This document shows positions 38,745 through 47,950 of a DNA stretch of 64,000 nt, piece after piece. The first letter of the stretch is position 1. Each line of letters opens with the position of its first letter. A model generated the notes under the pieces. It did no database searches, had not been told where the DNA came from, and was given only the letters and a program-made list of their open reading frames with translations. Source of the stretch: Chitinophaga sp. CF418 (GTDB lineage: Bacteria; Bacteroidota; Bacteroidia; Chitinophagales; Chitinophagaceae); the NCBI RefSeq assembly GCF_900142925.1, contig NZ_FRCN01000001.1:558001-622000 (forward strand). The letters run 5' to 3'. The translations under genes and the position numbers were made by a program.

Positions 38745-39413
38745 TCATGACTTACCTTCCACAATGAGGACTATTTCTCCCTTTACCCCTTTCTCATTGA
38801 AATAATCATGTACCTCCTGTAAGGTACCTCGTTTATTTTCTTCAAACATCTTGGTCAGTTCCCTGCTAACGCAGCATTGACGGTCCGGTCCGAAATATTC
38901 TATCAGGTCGGCCAGCGTTCTGACCAGGCGCTGAGGAGATTCGTAAAATACCAGTGTACGCTCATCCGTAGCCAGCTGGGTAAACAGGGTATGACGTCCT
39001 TTTTTCAGGGGTGGAAATCCCTCAAAAGAAAAACGGTTCATCGGGATACCGCTGTTAACCAGTGCCGGCACAAAGGCGGTGGCGCCTGGCAGACATTCCA
39101 CAGGCACGCCTGCCCTGGTGCACTCACGTACCAGGAGAAAGCCCGGATCGGAAACGCCCGGTGTACCTGCATCCGTGATGAGGGCCATGGTTTTGCCAGC
39201 CTGGAGCTGTTGTACCAGGTGTTGCAGAATTTTATGCTCGTTATGCTGATGGTAGGGGGTGATGGGCTTATTGATGTTGTAATGCTTCAATAATATCCCT
39301 GAGGTGCGGGTATCTTCTGCCAGCACCAGGTCCGCTTCTTCCAGTACTTTGACTGCGCGGTAGGTGATATCGGCCAGATTGCCTATAGGAGAAGGAACAA
39401 GATATAACTTCAT
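38745..39413 (-). CDS. rsmI: 16S rRNA (cytidine-2'-O) methyltransferase RsmI
   Basis: The 222-residue protein starts MKLYLVPSPIGNLADITYRAV, then AEDTRTSGILLKHY, ALITDAGTPGVSDPGFLL, LPGATAFVPALVNSG and FYESPQRL, the complete tetrapyrrole-methylase-type signature of RsmI. It methylates C1402 of 16S rRNA at the ribose. It is slightly short at the C-terminus compared with enterobacterial RsmI, as is usual in this phylum. A large inverted repeat separates it from purS on the same strand. Confidence 0.95.
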   Translation of the reverse strand: MKLYLVPSPIGNLADITYRAVKVLEEADLVLAEDTRTSGILLKHYNINKPITPYHQHNEHKILQHLVQQLQAGKTMALITDAGTPGVSDPGFLLVRECTRAGVPVECLPGATAFVPALVNSGIPMNRFSFEGFPPLKKGRHTLFTQLATDERTLVFYESPQRLVRTLADLIEYFGPDRQCCVSRELTKMFEENKRGTLQEVHDYFNEKGVKGEIVLIVEGKS

Positions 39414-39414
39414 A

Positions 39415-39511
39415 CAATTGCGGATTACAAATTACGAATTACGAATGACATGCAGCGACGATCATAGATGCTAAGGCTCATTCGTAATTCGACATTCGTA
39501 ATCCGTAATTG
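39415..39511. repeat. long imperfect inverted repeat between rsmI and purS
   Basis: Two 34-nt arms (39415-39448 and 39478-39511) are reverse complements at 30 of 34 positions, with a 29-nt loop. Each arm itself contains reiterated ATTACGAAT/ATTCGTAAT words. It could fold into a long hairpin in RNA or be a small repeat element. Confidence 0.8.
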
Positions 39512-39519
39512 CTGATTTT

Positions 39520-39765
39520 TTACTGGATGCTTATTTCAAAAGATTCCATTACCTGGTTAGCCAGCAGTTTCTGACAGGCCACTTCAGCCAGTTGTTTAGC
39601 TTCTTCTTTGGTAGCAGCATCTATCTGCAAGGTGATATGTTTGCCAATCCTTACGTCGTGTACATTGTTGATGCCCAGGTTCTTTAAACCACTCATTACC
39701 GCCTTACCCTGAGGGTCCAGTAATTCTTTCAGCGGCATCACATTAATATGTGCAGTAAACGTCAT
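39520..39765 (-). CDS. purS: phosphoribosylformylglycinamidine synthase subunit PurS
   Basis: The 81-residue protein fits the PurS family in length and pattern: FTAHINVMPLKELLDPQGKAV at the start, LKNLGINNVHDVRIGKHITLQIDA in the middle and CQKLLANQVMESFEI at the end. PurS bridges PurL and PurQ in the FGAM synthase complex of purine biosynthesis. PurL and PurQ are not in this window, so the complex is encoded at more than one locus. Confidence 0.93.
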   Translation of the reverse strand: MTFTAHINVMPLKELLDPQGKAVMSGLKNLGINNVHDVRIGKHITLQIDAATKEEAKQLAEVACQKLLANQVMESFEISIQ

Positions 39766-39812
39766 TTTTAAAAATTTTGACGCAAACCTAAGATATAAAT
39801 CGCAAAAAACAA

Positions 39813-40586
39813 CTACTTAACGGCATTACCGGTAGAAGGTTTTGACACAAGAGACAGCAGAACGTAGCACACAAAGACAAAAGGCACGGTGGCAAATTGC
39901 AGCACAGGAATACCTGCTACCGACAGTGCCACCAACACTAAACGGGCCCAGTTAGGCCTGAGTTGCAGGCTTTTAAACTTCAGGCTAAGCATGGGTATTT
40001 CCGCTACCATCAGGTAACATAACAGGGCTATGATGGTATACAGCACCCATATATTCTGCAGCCAGTGAGCCAGGTTGAACGGGTTGTACAATATTATCAG
40101 CGGGAAAGAGGCAACCAGCAATCCGACTGCCGGCGTGGGTATCCCGATAAAATTCTCTGACTGCCGGGTGTCCAGGTTGAACTTCGCCAGTCTGTAAGCG
40201 GCAAAACAGGGTACCAGCAGTGCAGGCGCCAGGTTTACATAAGAGACGTCAAATACATCCGGCATACGCATATAAGCACTGCGCAACAGGCGGAACAACA
40301 TCAGTCCCGGTACCAGCCCAAAGCTGATCACATCCGCCAGGGAATCCAGCTCCCGGCCAAAAGGCGACTGCAATTTGAGCCACCTTGCCGCCAATCCATC
40401 GGTAAAATCAAATAAAGCGGCCAGTACTACCATGGCAGAAGCCCAGTAAACGGGCTCCGGATTGGTAATAGTATACTCTACGCCGTTGAACTCCGCAATG
40501 TACTGCGGAGCATGCAGGATATAAATAACGGCCAGGGCGCCGCAAAAAAGGTTGCTGAGCGTAAGGATGTTAGGTAGTTGCTTCAT
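39813..40586 (-). CDS. pssA: CDP-diacylglycerol-serine O-phosphatidyltransferase
   Basis: The 257-residue polytopic protein begins MKQLPNILTLSNLFCGALAVIYIL and carries the CDP-alcohol phosphatidyltransferase signature DFTDGLAARWLKLQSPFGRELDSLADVISFG (DxxDGxxAR...GxxxDxxxD, around residues 63-93). About six to eight membrane segments are seen. It makes phosphatidylserine, the precursor of phosphatidylethanolamine. It lies 47 bp upstream of purS on the same strand. Confidence 0.92.
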   Translation of the reverse strand: MKQLPNILTLSNLFCGALAVIYILHAPQYIAEFNGVEYTITNPEPVYWASAMVVLAALFDFTDGLAARWLKLQSPFGRELDSLADVISFGLVPGLMLFRLLRSAYMRMPDVFDVSYVNLAPALLVPCFAAYRLAKFNLDTRQSENFIGIPTPAVGLLVASFPLIILYNPFNLAHWLQNIWVLYTIIALLCYLMVAEIPMLSLKFKSLQLRPNWARLVLVALSVAGIPVLQFATVPFVFVCYVLLSLVSKPSTGNAVK

Positions 40587-40670
40587 TTGTATTCAAGCCG
40601 ATCGCCTATGGAAATTATATCCATAGACGATCGCACATTTTTAGCATTAAATATTTAGTAAATATATACA

Positions 40671-41963
40671 CTATTTCTTCATCAACGACTCTATCTCCTC
40701 AGCAGTGATCGGAATATTCTTCATGAGGTCCACATTGCCGCCGGCTGTCAACCATACATTGTTCTCAATGCGGATACCCATTTTTTCTTCCTCAATATAG
40801 ATACCGGGTTCTATTGTCATTACAGCGTTCTCCGGAATAGGCAGGAAGAAAGATGGTCCCAGGTCATGCACACCTATGCCAAGATGGTGGGAAATACCAT
40901 GATACAGGTATTTGCGGTATGCCGGTGATTCAGGATCCTGGTTTTTGATATCTCCTTCTTTCAGCAGGCCGAGCTTCACAAACTCTTTTCCTGCCTCCAC
41001 ACCTATCATATCATGATATTTTGCGATAGTCAGTCCCGGCCTGAGGATGGATTTTGCATAATTATGCAGATGCAGACAGGCATCGTATACCTCGCGCTGG
41101 CGGGCGGTGAACTTACCATTTACCGGTACGGTACGTGTAAGATCCGCATTATAGCCACCGTAGGCTGCCCCGAAATCCATTAGGATCAGTTCCCCGTCTT
41201 TGCACTCCTGGTTATTAAATATATAATGGAGGATACGTGCGCGGTCGCCACTGGCGATAATGGAACTGTACGCCTCCCCGTCTGCCCTGTTACGCAGGAA
41301 CTCATGCAGGATCTCAGCGTGGATCTCATGTTCCCATACACCGGGACGGATGAACTGCAACAGGCGGCGGAAGGTCTTTTCCGTAATGTCTATGGCCTGC
41401 TGGATCACCTTCACTTCTTCAGCAGACTTAACGGCACGCAGTTTCTTGAATATAACAGCCGCACGCAGGTAATTGTGTAAAGGGTAACGATTACGTAATT
41501 CATCCGCATAGCGGTAATCCCTTACAGGCACCAGGCTGGATTTACGGTTATTCTCGTTTGTATTCAGGTAAATATTGGTGGCATCATGGATCCAGGGCTG
41601 CAGTAAAGCGTCCAGGGAGTCCAGCCATACTACTGTAGAGATACCGGAAACGGCGAAAGCCTCATCTTTTCTCAACCGGTGCCCATCCCACTTTTCCTTC
41701 AGTTCATTCGGACGTACCAGCACCAGCACTTCCCTGTATTTAGGATCCGGATTATCGGGGTACAATATAACCATCGTATCCTCCTGCTCTATACCGGTCA
41801 GCCAATACAGATCTGCATTCTGCTGGAACTTATGAAGTGCGTCCCCATTGGTGGGCAGCTCATCGTTAGAATTGATGATAGCGATGGACTGGGGCTGCAT
41901 TTCTGCAATAAAGCGCTGGCGGTTCTTTATGAAGATCTGTGAGTCTAATGGTAAATTTTTCAT
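40671..41963 (-). CDS. pepP: Xaa-Pro aminopeptidase P family protein
   Basis: The 430-residue protein has the aminopeptidase P N-terminal domain (FIKNRQRFIAEMQPQSIAIINSNDE, LYWLTGIEQEDTMVIL) and an M24 pita-bread domain with metal ligands in LMDFGAAYGGYNADLTRTVP (two Asp), HHLGIGVHDLGP (His), TIEPGIYIEEE (Glu) and GIRIENNVWLT (Glu). It cleaves N-terminal residues followed by Pro using two metal ions. It is cytoplasmic, as no signal peptide is present. Confidence 0.93.
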   Translation of the reverse strand: MKNLPLDSQIFIKNRQRFIAEMQPQSIAIINSNDELPTNGDALHKFQQNADLYWLTGIEQEDTMVILYPDNPDPKYREVLVLVRPNELKEKWDGHRLRKDEAFAVSGISTVVWLDSLDALLQPWIHDATNIYLNTNENNRKSSLVPVRDYRYADELRNRYPLHNYLRAAVIFKKLRAVKSAEEVKVIQQAIDITEKTFRRLLQFIRPGVWEHEIHAEILHEFLRNRADGEAYSSIIASGDRARILHYIFNNQECKDGELILMDFGAAYGGYNADLTRTVPVNGKFTARQREVYDACLHLHNYAKSILRPGLTIAKYHDMIGVEAGKEFVKLGLLKEGDIKNQDPESPAYRKYLYHGISHHLGIGVHDLGPSFFLPIPENAVMTIEPGIYIEEEKMGIRIENNVWLTAGGNVDLMKNIPITAEEIESLMKK

Positions 41964-42366
41964 ATTCTTTTTTTACGGCGGTGTATGTAAATGCGCGTCA
42001 AACCTACTGAAATTTCACAATAAGCAACACCTTCTCTTTTATAGCCTTGTAGCTTCTCCCATCCATATTATTATATGACCGCTTGTTCTATGTTACGCGA
42101 GAACATAAAGCGCATTTTCTATGGTCTGGGACCCAAAAACTTTTCAGGTGGAATTCAAAAAGAGATAGAAATAAATATCGGATAACATTTACCTGGCTGT
42201 AATATAATGAAATATACCATTGTACGATGTAAGAATAAGTGTATAGTAACCGCTTATTTCTTTACCATTTCCTGCAAAACAGCCAGATCCATTTTAGATA
42301 TTTCTCAAACAAATATCCATTTAGCAGTTACAATTTCTAAATTTAGTCAAATCTGCAGCCTTTAAT
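41964..42366. other. AT-rich intergenic region between divergent pepP and pckA
   Basis: About 400 bases without an ORF of interest or strong hairpin. The pckA promoter lies at its right end; nothing else is convincing. Confidence 0.5.
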
Positions 42367-42395
42367 TTGATAATATCAAAAAAAGCCTAGATTTG
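42367..42395 (+). promoter_or_regulatory. Bacteroidota-type promoter for pckA
   Basis: TTG at 42367-42369 and TAGATTTG at 42388-42395 with an 18-bp spacer; the ATG follows 25 bp later at 42421. Confidence 0.6.
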
Positions 42396-42420
42396 CTTAC
42401 TACACCAAAACAATCTTACT

Positions 42421-44022
42421 ATGCAAGTCAGCAGTGTAAGGAATCCTGTTGCCGACCTATTAGAGTTAGGTATCCGGCAACCAAGCCATATTTATTATCA
42501 ACTGGAGCCAGCTGAACTGATTGCACAAACGGTTGCTTCAGGACAAGGGACAATCACCAGCAGCGGCGCGCTTGCCGTAAATACCGGTCAATTTACCGGT
42601 AGATCTCCCAAGGACAAATTTATTGTGAAAGATGAGCTTACGGCTACTACAGTTAACTGGAATGATTTCAACATTCCGGTTAACCCTGGTAGTTTTGATA
42701 GGCTGTATGACAAGATCACCCGTTACTTTACAGGCAAGGATGTATGGGTGAGGGATGGTTATGCCTGCGCTGATCCGGCCTACCGTGTGAACATCAAAGT
42801 GATCACGGAAACGCCCTGGGCGAACCTGTTCGCCTACAACATGTTCCTCCGCCCTGCCGAAGAAGAGCTGGATTATATACAGCCGGAATGGACCGTTATC
42901 CAGGCGCCGGGCTTCCTGGCAGATCCTGCTACAGACGGCACCCGCCAGGATAATTTTGCCATGATCAACTTCACCAGGAAAATGATCATTATCGGCGGAA
43001 CAGCATATACCGGCGAGATCAAAAAAGGTATATTCTCCATCCTCAATTATATACTGCCACATGACCATGGCGTGTTGAGCATGCACTGCTCTGCCAACCA
43101 GGGAGAACAGGGCGATACCGCCATTTTCTTCGGATTGAGTGGTACCGGCAAAACCACTCTCAGTGCGGATCCTGACCGTAAGCTGATTGGCGACGATGAG
43201 CATGGATGGGCTGCAGACAACATCTTCAATTTTGAAGGCGGATGTTATGCCAAGTGTATAGACCTGAGTGAAGAAAAAGAACCTCAGATCTTTCATGCCA
43301 TCCGTGAAGGTGCGCTGCTGGAGAACACAATCTGTCATCCAGGCACTACAGATGTGAATTATGCGGATAAATGCATCACGGAAAATACCCGTGTGTCTTA
43401 TCCACTACACTATATCGACAATGCCCTGATACCATCCATCGGCGGCGTTCCCGAAAATATCTTCTTATTGACCTGCGATGCATACGGTGTATTGCCGCCT
43501 ATCTCCCGGCTGACGCCGGAGCAGGCCATGTACCAGTTCATCTCTGGTTATACAGCCAGGGTGGCCGGTACGGAAACAGGTATTACCGAACCTACAACTA
43601 CGTTCAGTACCTGTTTTGGCGCTCCTTTCCTCCCGCTGCATCCCGTTAAGTATGCGGCTATGCTGGGAGAAAAATTACGCCGTCATAAAGCAAAAGTATG
43701 GCTGGTCAATACCGGCTGGACTGGAGGCGCATACGGCACCGGACAGCGTATCAAACTGTCCTACACCCGCGCCATGGTAGCTGCAGCCCTGAAAGGACAA
43801 CTGGACAAGCTGGCGTATAAGGATCATCCTGTTTTTGGCTTCTCCATTCCTGAATCATGTCCGGGTGTACCCGCAGAATTGCTGGACCCAATTAATACCT
43901 GGGCCGATAAAGCAGCATATGATAAACAGGCTAATGCGCTGGGACATAAGTTCATACACAACTTTGAGAAATACGCCGATCAGGCGACACCGGAAATTTT
44001 ATCCGCATCTCCGAGAATTTAG
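42421..44022 (+). CDS. pckA: phosphoenolpyruvate carboxykinase (ATP)
   Basis: The 533-residue enzyme has the ATP-type PEPCK signature: FTGRSPKDKFIV near residue 59, the kinase-1a P-loop FGLSGTGKTTLSADPDR near residues 236-252, and the metal/substrate segments DDEHGWAADNIFNFEGGCYAKCIDLS and NTGWTGGAYGTGQRI. It decarboxylates oxaloacetate to PEP in gluconeogenesis, or the reverse in fermentative succinate formation. Length and residues are complete. It is transcribed from its own promoter. Confidence 0.97.
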   Translation: MQVSSVRNPVADLLELGIRQPSHIYYQLEPAELIAQTVASGQGTITSSGALAVNTGQFTGRSPKDKFIVKDELTATTVNWNDFNIPVNPGSFDRLYDKITRYFTGKDVWVRDGYACADPAYRVNIKVITETPWANLFAYNMFLRPAEEELDYIQPEWTVIQAPGFLADPATDGTRQDNFAMINFTRKMIIIGGTAYTGEIKKGIFSILNYILPHDHGVLSMHCSANQGEQGDTAIFFGLSGTGKTTLSADPDRKLIGDDEHGWAADNIFNFEGGCYAKCIDLSEEKEPQIFHAIREGALLENTICHPGTTDVNYADKCITENTRVSYPLHYIDNALIPSIGGVPENIFLLTCDAYGVLPPISRLTPEQAMYQFISGYTARVAGTETGITEPTTTFSTCFGAPFLPLHPVKYAAMLGEKLRRHKAKVWLVNTGWTGGAYGTGQRIKLSYTRAMVAAALKGQLDKLAYKDHPVFGFSIPESCPGVPAELLDPINTWADKAAYDKQANALGHKFIHNFEKYADQATPEILSASPRI

Positions 44023-44175
44023 CTATATTGGCATTCTACCTGCCTTTAAAATTTCCACTACTTATTACAAGTTCACCGATGTACAGACGCTGTCTGTCGC
44101 AAAACAAGTGACCTATTCATTATTTTCATTATTGATGACAGGGAACTTGTTTTGCGGAACTTGAAAGGAAATACC

Positions 44176-44183
44176 TACCTTTG
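44176..44183 (+). promoter_or_regulatory. putative -7 box directly before folD
   Basis: TACCTTTG ends 3 bp before ATG 44187, which would put the RNA start at or next to the start codon (near-leaderless). Confidence 0.4.
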
Positions 44184-44186
44184 CGC

Positions 44187-45074
44187 ATGCAAATTTTAGA
44201 CGGAAAACTTGTTTCAGCGGCTGTTAAAGCCCAATTGGCAGATAAGGTAACTGAATTGAAAGCGCTGGGCGAAAAAGTCCCCCACCTGGCAGCCATCCTG
44301 GTTGGCAACAATCCGGCCAGCGAAACTTATGTGGCATCTAAGGTGAAATCCTGCGCCGAGATCGGTTTTAACTCCACTCTTTTACGCTTCGACGCGAAAA
44401 TCTCTGAAAAGCATTTACTGGACAATATCACACTGCTGAATGAAAATGCAGATATTGACGGTATACTCGTACAACTTCCTCTTCCTAAACATATCAACGA
44501 AGAACTGGTGATCAACACCATTGATCCCAGCAAGGATGTGGATGGCTTCCATCCGATGAACGTTGGTAAAATGGTGGCAGGACTGCCTACATATATTCCC
44601 GCAACTCCTTACGGCATTATGCTGATGCTGGAACACTACAACATCCCTACCAAAGGGAAACATGCGGTAGTGATCGGACGCAGCCACATCGTAGGTACGC
44701 CTATGAGCATCCTGCTGAGCCGTAACGCTAATCCGGGCAACTGCACCGTAACGCTCACCCACTCACAGACAGTAAACCTGAAAGAGATCTGTCTCCAGGC
44801 AGACATTATCGTGGCAGCTATCGGTCGCCCGAACTTTGTTACTGCTGATATGGTGAAAGAAGGAGCTGTAGTGATCGACGTAGGTATCAACCGTATCGAA
44901 GATGCTACCAAAAAGAGCGGTTTCAGACTGGTTGGTGATGTGGATTACAACGCTGTAGCGCCAAAAACCAGCTTCATCACTCCAGTACCGGGCGGTGTTG
45001 GTCCTATGACCATAGCAGCATTGCTGAAAAACACCTACCACGCCTCTCTGGGTCAGAAAGTAAACATGAACTAA
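44187..45074 (+). CDS. folD: bifunctional methylene-THF dehydrogenase / cyclohydrolase FolD
   Basis: The start at ATG 44187 (MQILDGKLVSAAVKAQLADKV) gives 295 residues. Catalytic and cofactor motifs are complete: YVASKVKSCAEIGF (catalytic Lys), DGILVQLPLPKHI, DVDGFHPMNVGKM, VVIGRSHIVGTPM (NADP-binding) and TPVPGGVGPMTIAAL. It interconverts 5,10-methylene- and 10-formyl-tetrahydrofolate, feeding purine and methionine synthesis. A 15-bp hairpin follows the stop. Confidence 0.97.
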   Translation: MQILDGKLVSAAVKAQLADKVTELKALGEKVPHLAAILVGNNPASETYVASKVKSCAEIGFNSTLLRFDAKISEKHLLDNITLLNENADIDGILVQLPLPKHINEELVINTIDPSKDVDGFHPMNVGKMVAGLPTYIPATPYGIMLMLEHYNIPTKGKHAVVIGRSHIVGTPMSILLSRNANPGNCTVTLTHSQTVNLKEICLQADIIVAAIGRPNFVTADMVKEGAVVIDVGINRIEDATKKSGFRLVGDVDYNAVAPKTSFITPVPGGVGPMTIAALLKNTYHASLGQKVNMN

Positions 45075-45088
45075 AGAATATCCTGTAA

Positions 45089-45136
45089 AACGCTTAACAC
45101 TTTGTACGCCAGGCGGCTTATAAAGCGTTAAGCGTT
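45089..45136 (+). terminator. hairpin downstream of folD
   Basis: AACGCTTAACACTTT / AAAGCGTTAAGCGTT arms (one G-U) with an 18-nt loop; the T tail is weak, so termination is plausible but not certain. Confidence 0.5.
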
Positions 45137-45183
45137 CTGCATTTCCGGGGAACCGATCCGTCAGTGAATCGCCCCCATTTACG

Positions 45184-45191
45184 TACCTTTG
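45184..45191 (+). promoter_or_regulatory. putative -7 box directly before queE
   Basis: TACCTTTG ends 4 bp before ATG 45196, again predicting an RNA with almost no leader. Confidence 0.4.
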
Positions 45192-45195
45192 CAAA

Positions 45196-45825
45196 ATGTC
45201 AACAACAACAGCCGATATCGCAACATCTCTTCAGCTTCCTGTCATGGAACGTTTCTACACCCTGCAGGGTGAAGGTAACTACCAGGGCCAGGCTGCGTAT
45301 TTTATACGCCTGGGCGGATGTGACGTAGGCTGCCACTGGTGTGACGTAAAAGACAGCTGGGATGCTTCCCGCCACCCACTGATCGCTATCAGTGACCTTG
45401 TACAGGATGCAGCCGTACATCCCGGCCGTATAGCTGTGATCACCGGTGGAGAACCCCTGATGCACAACCTGGACGCATTGACAGACGCGCTCCACCAGGA
45501 AGGTTTCCGTACCCATATGGAAACTTCCGGCTCCTCCCCTTTAAGCGGGCACTGGGACTGGATCACCCTCTCCCCCAAGAAATTCAAGGCCCCCCTCCCG
45601 GAGATCTGTGGATTGGCCCATGAGCTGAAAGTGGTGATATTCAACAAAACTGATTTCGCCTGGGCGGAAAAATATGCGGCGCTGGCAGGCCCACACTGCA
45701 AGCTCTACCTGCAGCCGGAATGGGACCGCGCAGCCCAGATCACTCCGCTGATCATTGACTACATCAAGGAGAACCCCAAATGGCAGCTCTCGCTGCAGGT
45801 GCATAAATACATCAATGTACCTTAA
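45196..45825 (+). CDS. queE: 7-carboxy-7-deazaguanine synthase QueE
   Basis: The 209-residue radical SAM enzyme has ERFYTLQGEGNYQGQAAYFIRLGGCDVGCHWCDVKDSWD, whose CxxxCxxC cluster motif and following Asp are characteristic of QueE; VITGGEPLMHNL and METSGS form the SAM-binding region. It converts 6-carboxytetrahydropterin to 7-carboxy-7-deazaguanine in preQ1/queuosine synthesis. The only ATG giving the full N-terminus is 45196. The later pathway enzyme Tgt is also in the window (32059). Confidence 0.95.
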   Translation: MSTTTADIATSLQLPVMERFYTLQGEGNYQGQAAYFIRLGGCDVGCHWCDVKDSWDASRHPLIAISDLVQDAAVHPGRIAVITGGEPLMHNLDALTDALHQEGFRTHMETSGSSPLSGHWDWITLSPKKFKAPLPEICGLAHELKVVIFNKTDFAWAEKYAALAGPHCKLYLQPEWDRAAQITPLIIDYIKENPKWQLSLQVHKYINVP

Positions 45826-45905
45826 AACCTTTACCCTACATCATTTTAAGGCCTTACATTTGTGCTTTTTTTCATATATTGGCGGCCTAGCCAATCTAAA
45901 AAGTT

Positions 45906-47801
45906 ATGAAGAGAGTCTTCCTATTGATGAGCAGTTGCTTCCTGTTATGCCTGGAGCTGAACGCCCAGGTCATAACATATGAGAACGCGAAGAAAAAAGC
46001 ACAGAAAACTTTTGATGATGCTCAGATGGCGGTAAGGGAATACCGTATGACAGATGCTATTGATCTGCTGAAAGACGCTGTAAGACAGGAACCCGGATTT
46101 ACAGACGCCTACGGTCAGATGGTTATCACGTACGCGGAAATGAAACAATATAAGGAAGCCATCATCAACTACGAAACACTAAAAAGACTTGACAGCCTTT
46201 CCACAAGGCCTGCTATGTTGTCTTATTCCAAAGCACTGGCGGGTGAAGGACGGTTCAGCGAAGCGCTGGCCAACGTCAACCTGTACATTCAGACTAACAA
46301 AACCAAAAGTGCACGAGCAGAAGCACTCCAGAAAGCTTACACTTTCGCAGCAAAAGCTGCGGCGAAACCGGTTCCTTTCAAACCGCGCAACATGGGAGAC
46401 AGCATCAATACCAAGGATCCGGAATATTTCCCGTCCCTGACCATTGATGGCAAAACACTCGTTTTCACCCGTCGTGTGAATAGCAAGAATGAAGACTTTT
46501 ACGTGTCTGAAAAAGACGACAGTCTTGGCTGGATGCCGGCCTATGGCTTCGGCTCTCCTGTAAATACTGCAAACAACGAAGGTGCACAGAATATCTCCCA
46601 GGATGGCAATATGTTGGTGTTCACCGGTTGTGACTTCCCCGGAGGAAGAGGCAGTTGCGATATCTATTACACCATCAGAACAGAAGAAGGACTGTGGGTA
46701 GAACCTATGAACATGGGCTCTCCTATCAACACACGCGACTGGGAATCACAACCCAGCCTTTCCGCAGACAGACAGACCCTGTACTTTGCCCGTGAAACTG
46801 CGGATGCCGGTTCAGAGATCTTCATGAGCAAATTACAGCCCAATGGTAAATGGGGCTTCCCGGAGCGGTTGGATTCGAACATCAACACGCCAGGCCGCGA
46901 AACCACTCCTTTCATACATCCCGACAATCAGACTTTATATTTCGCTTCCAACGGACATCCGGGATTTGGTGATATGGATATCTTCTTTTCCCGCCGCCAG
47001 CCTGATGGCAGCTGGGGACCAGCAGTCAATCTCGGGTATCCGATCAACACTGTAGACGAAGACGCCAGCCTGATTGTAGCGGCAGACGGTAAAACTGCTT
47101 ATTTCGCATCAGACAGATCTGACAGCCGCGGACAACTGGACATCTATACCTTCGAACTATATCCGGAAGCACGTGCGTTGAGAACACTCTTTGTAAGAGG
47201 TTATGTGTACGATGCCAAAACCAAACGCCGTCTCGTAGGTAATGTGGAACTGACTGACCTGGAAACAGGAAAGACAGCCGCTGTTATACGCACAGACAAA
47301 ATAGGTAACTACCTGATACCTTTGCCAACAGGTAAAGACTATGCCTTCAACGTAAACCGCAAAGGCTACCTGTTCTACTCTGATAACTTCTCTCTGAAAA
47401 ATAAGACAGACGATTCCATGTTCGTCAGGGATATTCCTCTGGTACCACTGGATACAAGTGCTGTAATGGTGTTGTACAATATCTTCTTTGATACCAGACA
47501 ATTCAACCTCAAACCAGGCTCTGAAATTGAGCTGAACAGACTCGTTGGATTGATGCAGGAAAATTCATCCCTGATCGTAGAGATCAGCGGACACACTGAT
47601 AATATCGGTAATGATAAGGACAATATGATCCTGTCTGAACGCCGTGCACAGGCTGTGGTGAAATACCTTGTGGATAAAGGCATCCCGGCTGAAAGATTGC
47701 AGGCGAAAGGTTACGGAGAAACGCAACCTGTAGCAGAGAATGATACTCCGGGAGGCAGGGCTGCAAACAGAAGAACGGAATTCAAGATATTGAAGCTGTA
47801 A
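45906..47801 (+). CDS. PorE-like OmpA family protein (TPR, PD40 propeller, CRD, OmpA)
   Basis: The 631-residue protein has a signal peptide ending LELNAQ. Residues about 25-150 form TPR-like helices (AMVREYRMTDAIDLLKDAV-type repeats); about 150-420 is a PD40/WD40-like propeller with repeated DGKTLVFTR, DGNMLVFTG, DRQTLYFAR and DNQTLYFAS strands. A carboxypeptidase-regulatory-like domain follows (VRGYVYDAKTKRRLVGNVELTD), then an OmpA peptidoglycan-binding domain (VEISGHTDNIGNDKDN, LSERRAQAVVKYL, ANRRTEFKI). This is the architecture of the T9SS component PorE, which ties the secretion machinery to peptidoglycan. A TACATTTG -7 box lies at 45855-45862. Confidence 0.88.
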   Translation: MKRVFLLMSSCFLLCLELNAQVITYENAKKKAQKTFDDAQMAVREYRMTDAIDLLKDAVRQEPGFTDAYGQMVITYAEMKQYKEAIINYETLKRLDSLSTRPAMLSYSKALAGEGRFSEALANVNLYIQTNKTKSARAEALQKAYTFAAKAAAKPVPFKPRNMGDSINTKDPEYFPSLTIDGKTLVFTRRVNSKNEDFYVSEKDDSLGWMPAYGFGSPVNTANNEGAQNISQDGNMLVFTGCDFPGGRGSCDIYYTIRTEEGLWVEPMNMGSPINTRDWESQPSLSADRQTLYFARETADAGSEIFMSKLQPNGKWGFPERLDSNINTPGRETTPFIHPDNQTLYFASNGHPGFGDMDIFFSRRQPDGSWGPAVNLGYPINTVDEDASLIVAADGKTAYFASDRSDSRGQLDIYTFELYPEARALRTLFVRGYVYDAKTKRRLVGNVELTDLETGKTAAVIRTDKIGNYLIPLPTGKDYAFNVNRKGYLFYSDNFSLKNKTDDSMFVRDIPLVPLDTSAVMVLYNIFFDTRQFNLKPGSEIELNRLVGLMQENSSLIVEISGHTDNIGNDKDNMILSERRAQAVVKYLVDKGIPAERLQAKGYGETQPVAENDTPGGRAANRRTEFKILKL

Positions 47802-47821
47802 GGAACGGCTAAACGTAAATT

Positions 47822-47870
47822 AAAAACAGGAATAACGCTGTTCATTCAATGCGTTATTCCTGTTTTTTTT
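47822..47870 (+). terminator. Rho-independent terminator after the PorE-like gene
   Basis: Stem AAAAACAGGAATAACGC / GCGTTATTCCTGTTTTT with a 12-nt loop and eight T. Confidence 0.9.
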
Positions 47871-47902
47871 GTGGGTGATAATGCATTCAACAAAACACAA
47901 TA

Positions 47903-47950
47903 GGCTCCGTCAGGAGCCCCGTGTTTGTAGCCCCGGGTGTTAACCCGGGG
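47903..47950 (-). repeat. inverted copy of the GC-rich palindromic repeat
   Basis: GGCTCC-GTCA-GGAGCC is followed by GTGTTTGTAGCCCCGGGT and AACCCGGGG. The 18-nt core at 47921-47938 is the exact reverse complement of ACCCGGGGCTACAAACAC in the direct copies at 50.2-50.4 kb. Confidence 0.8.
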
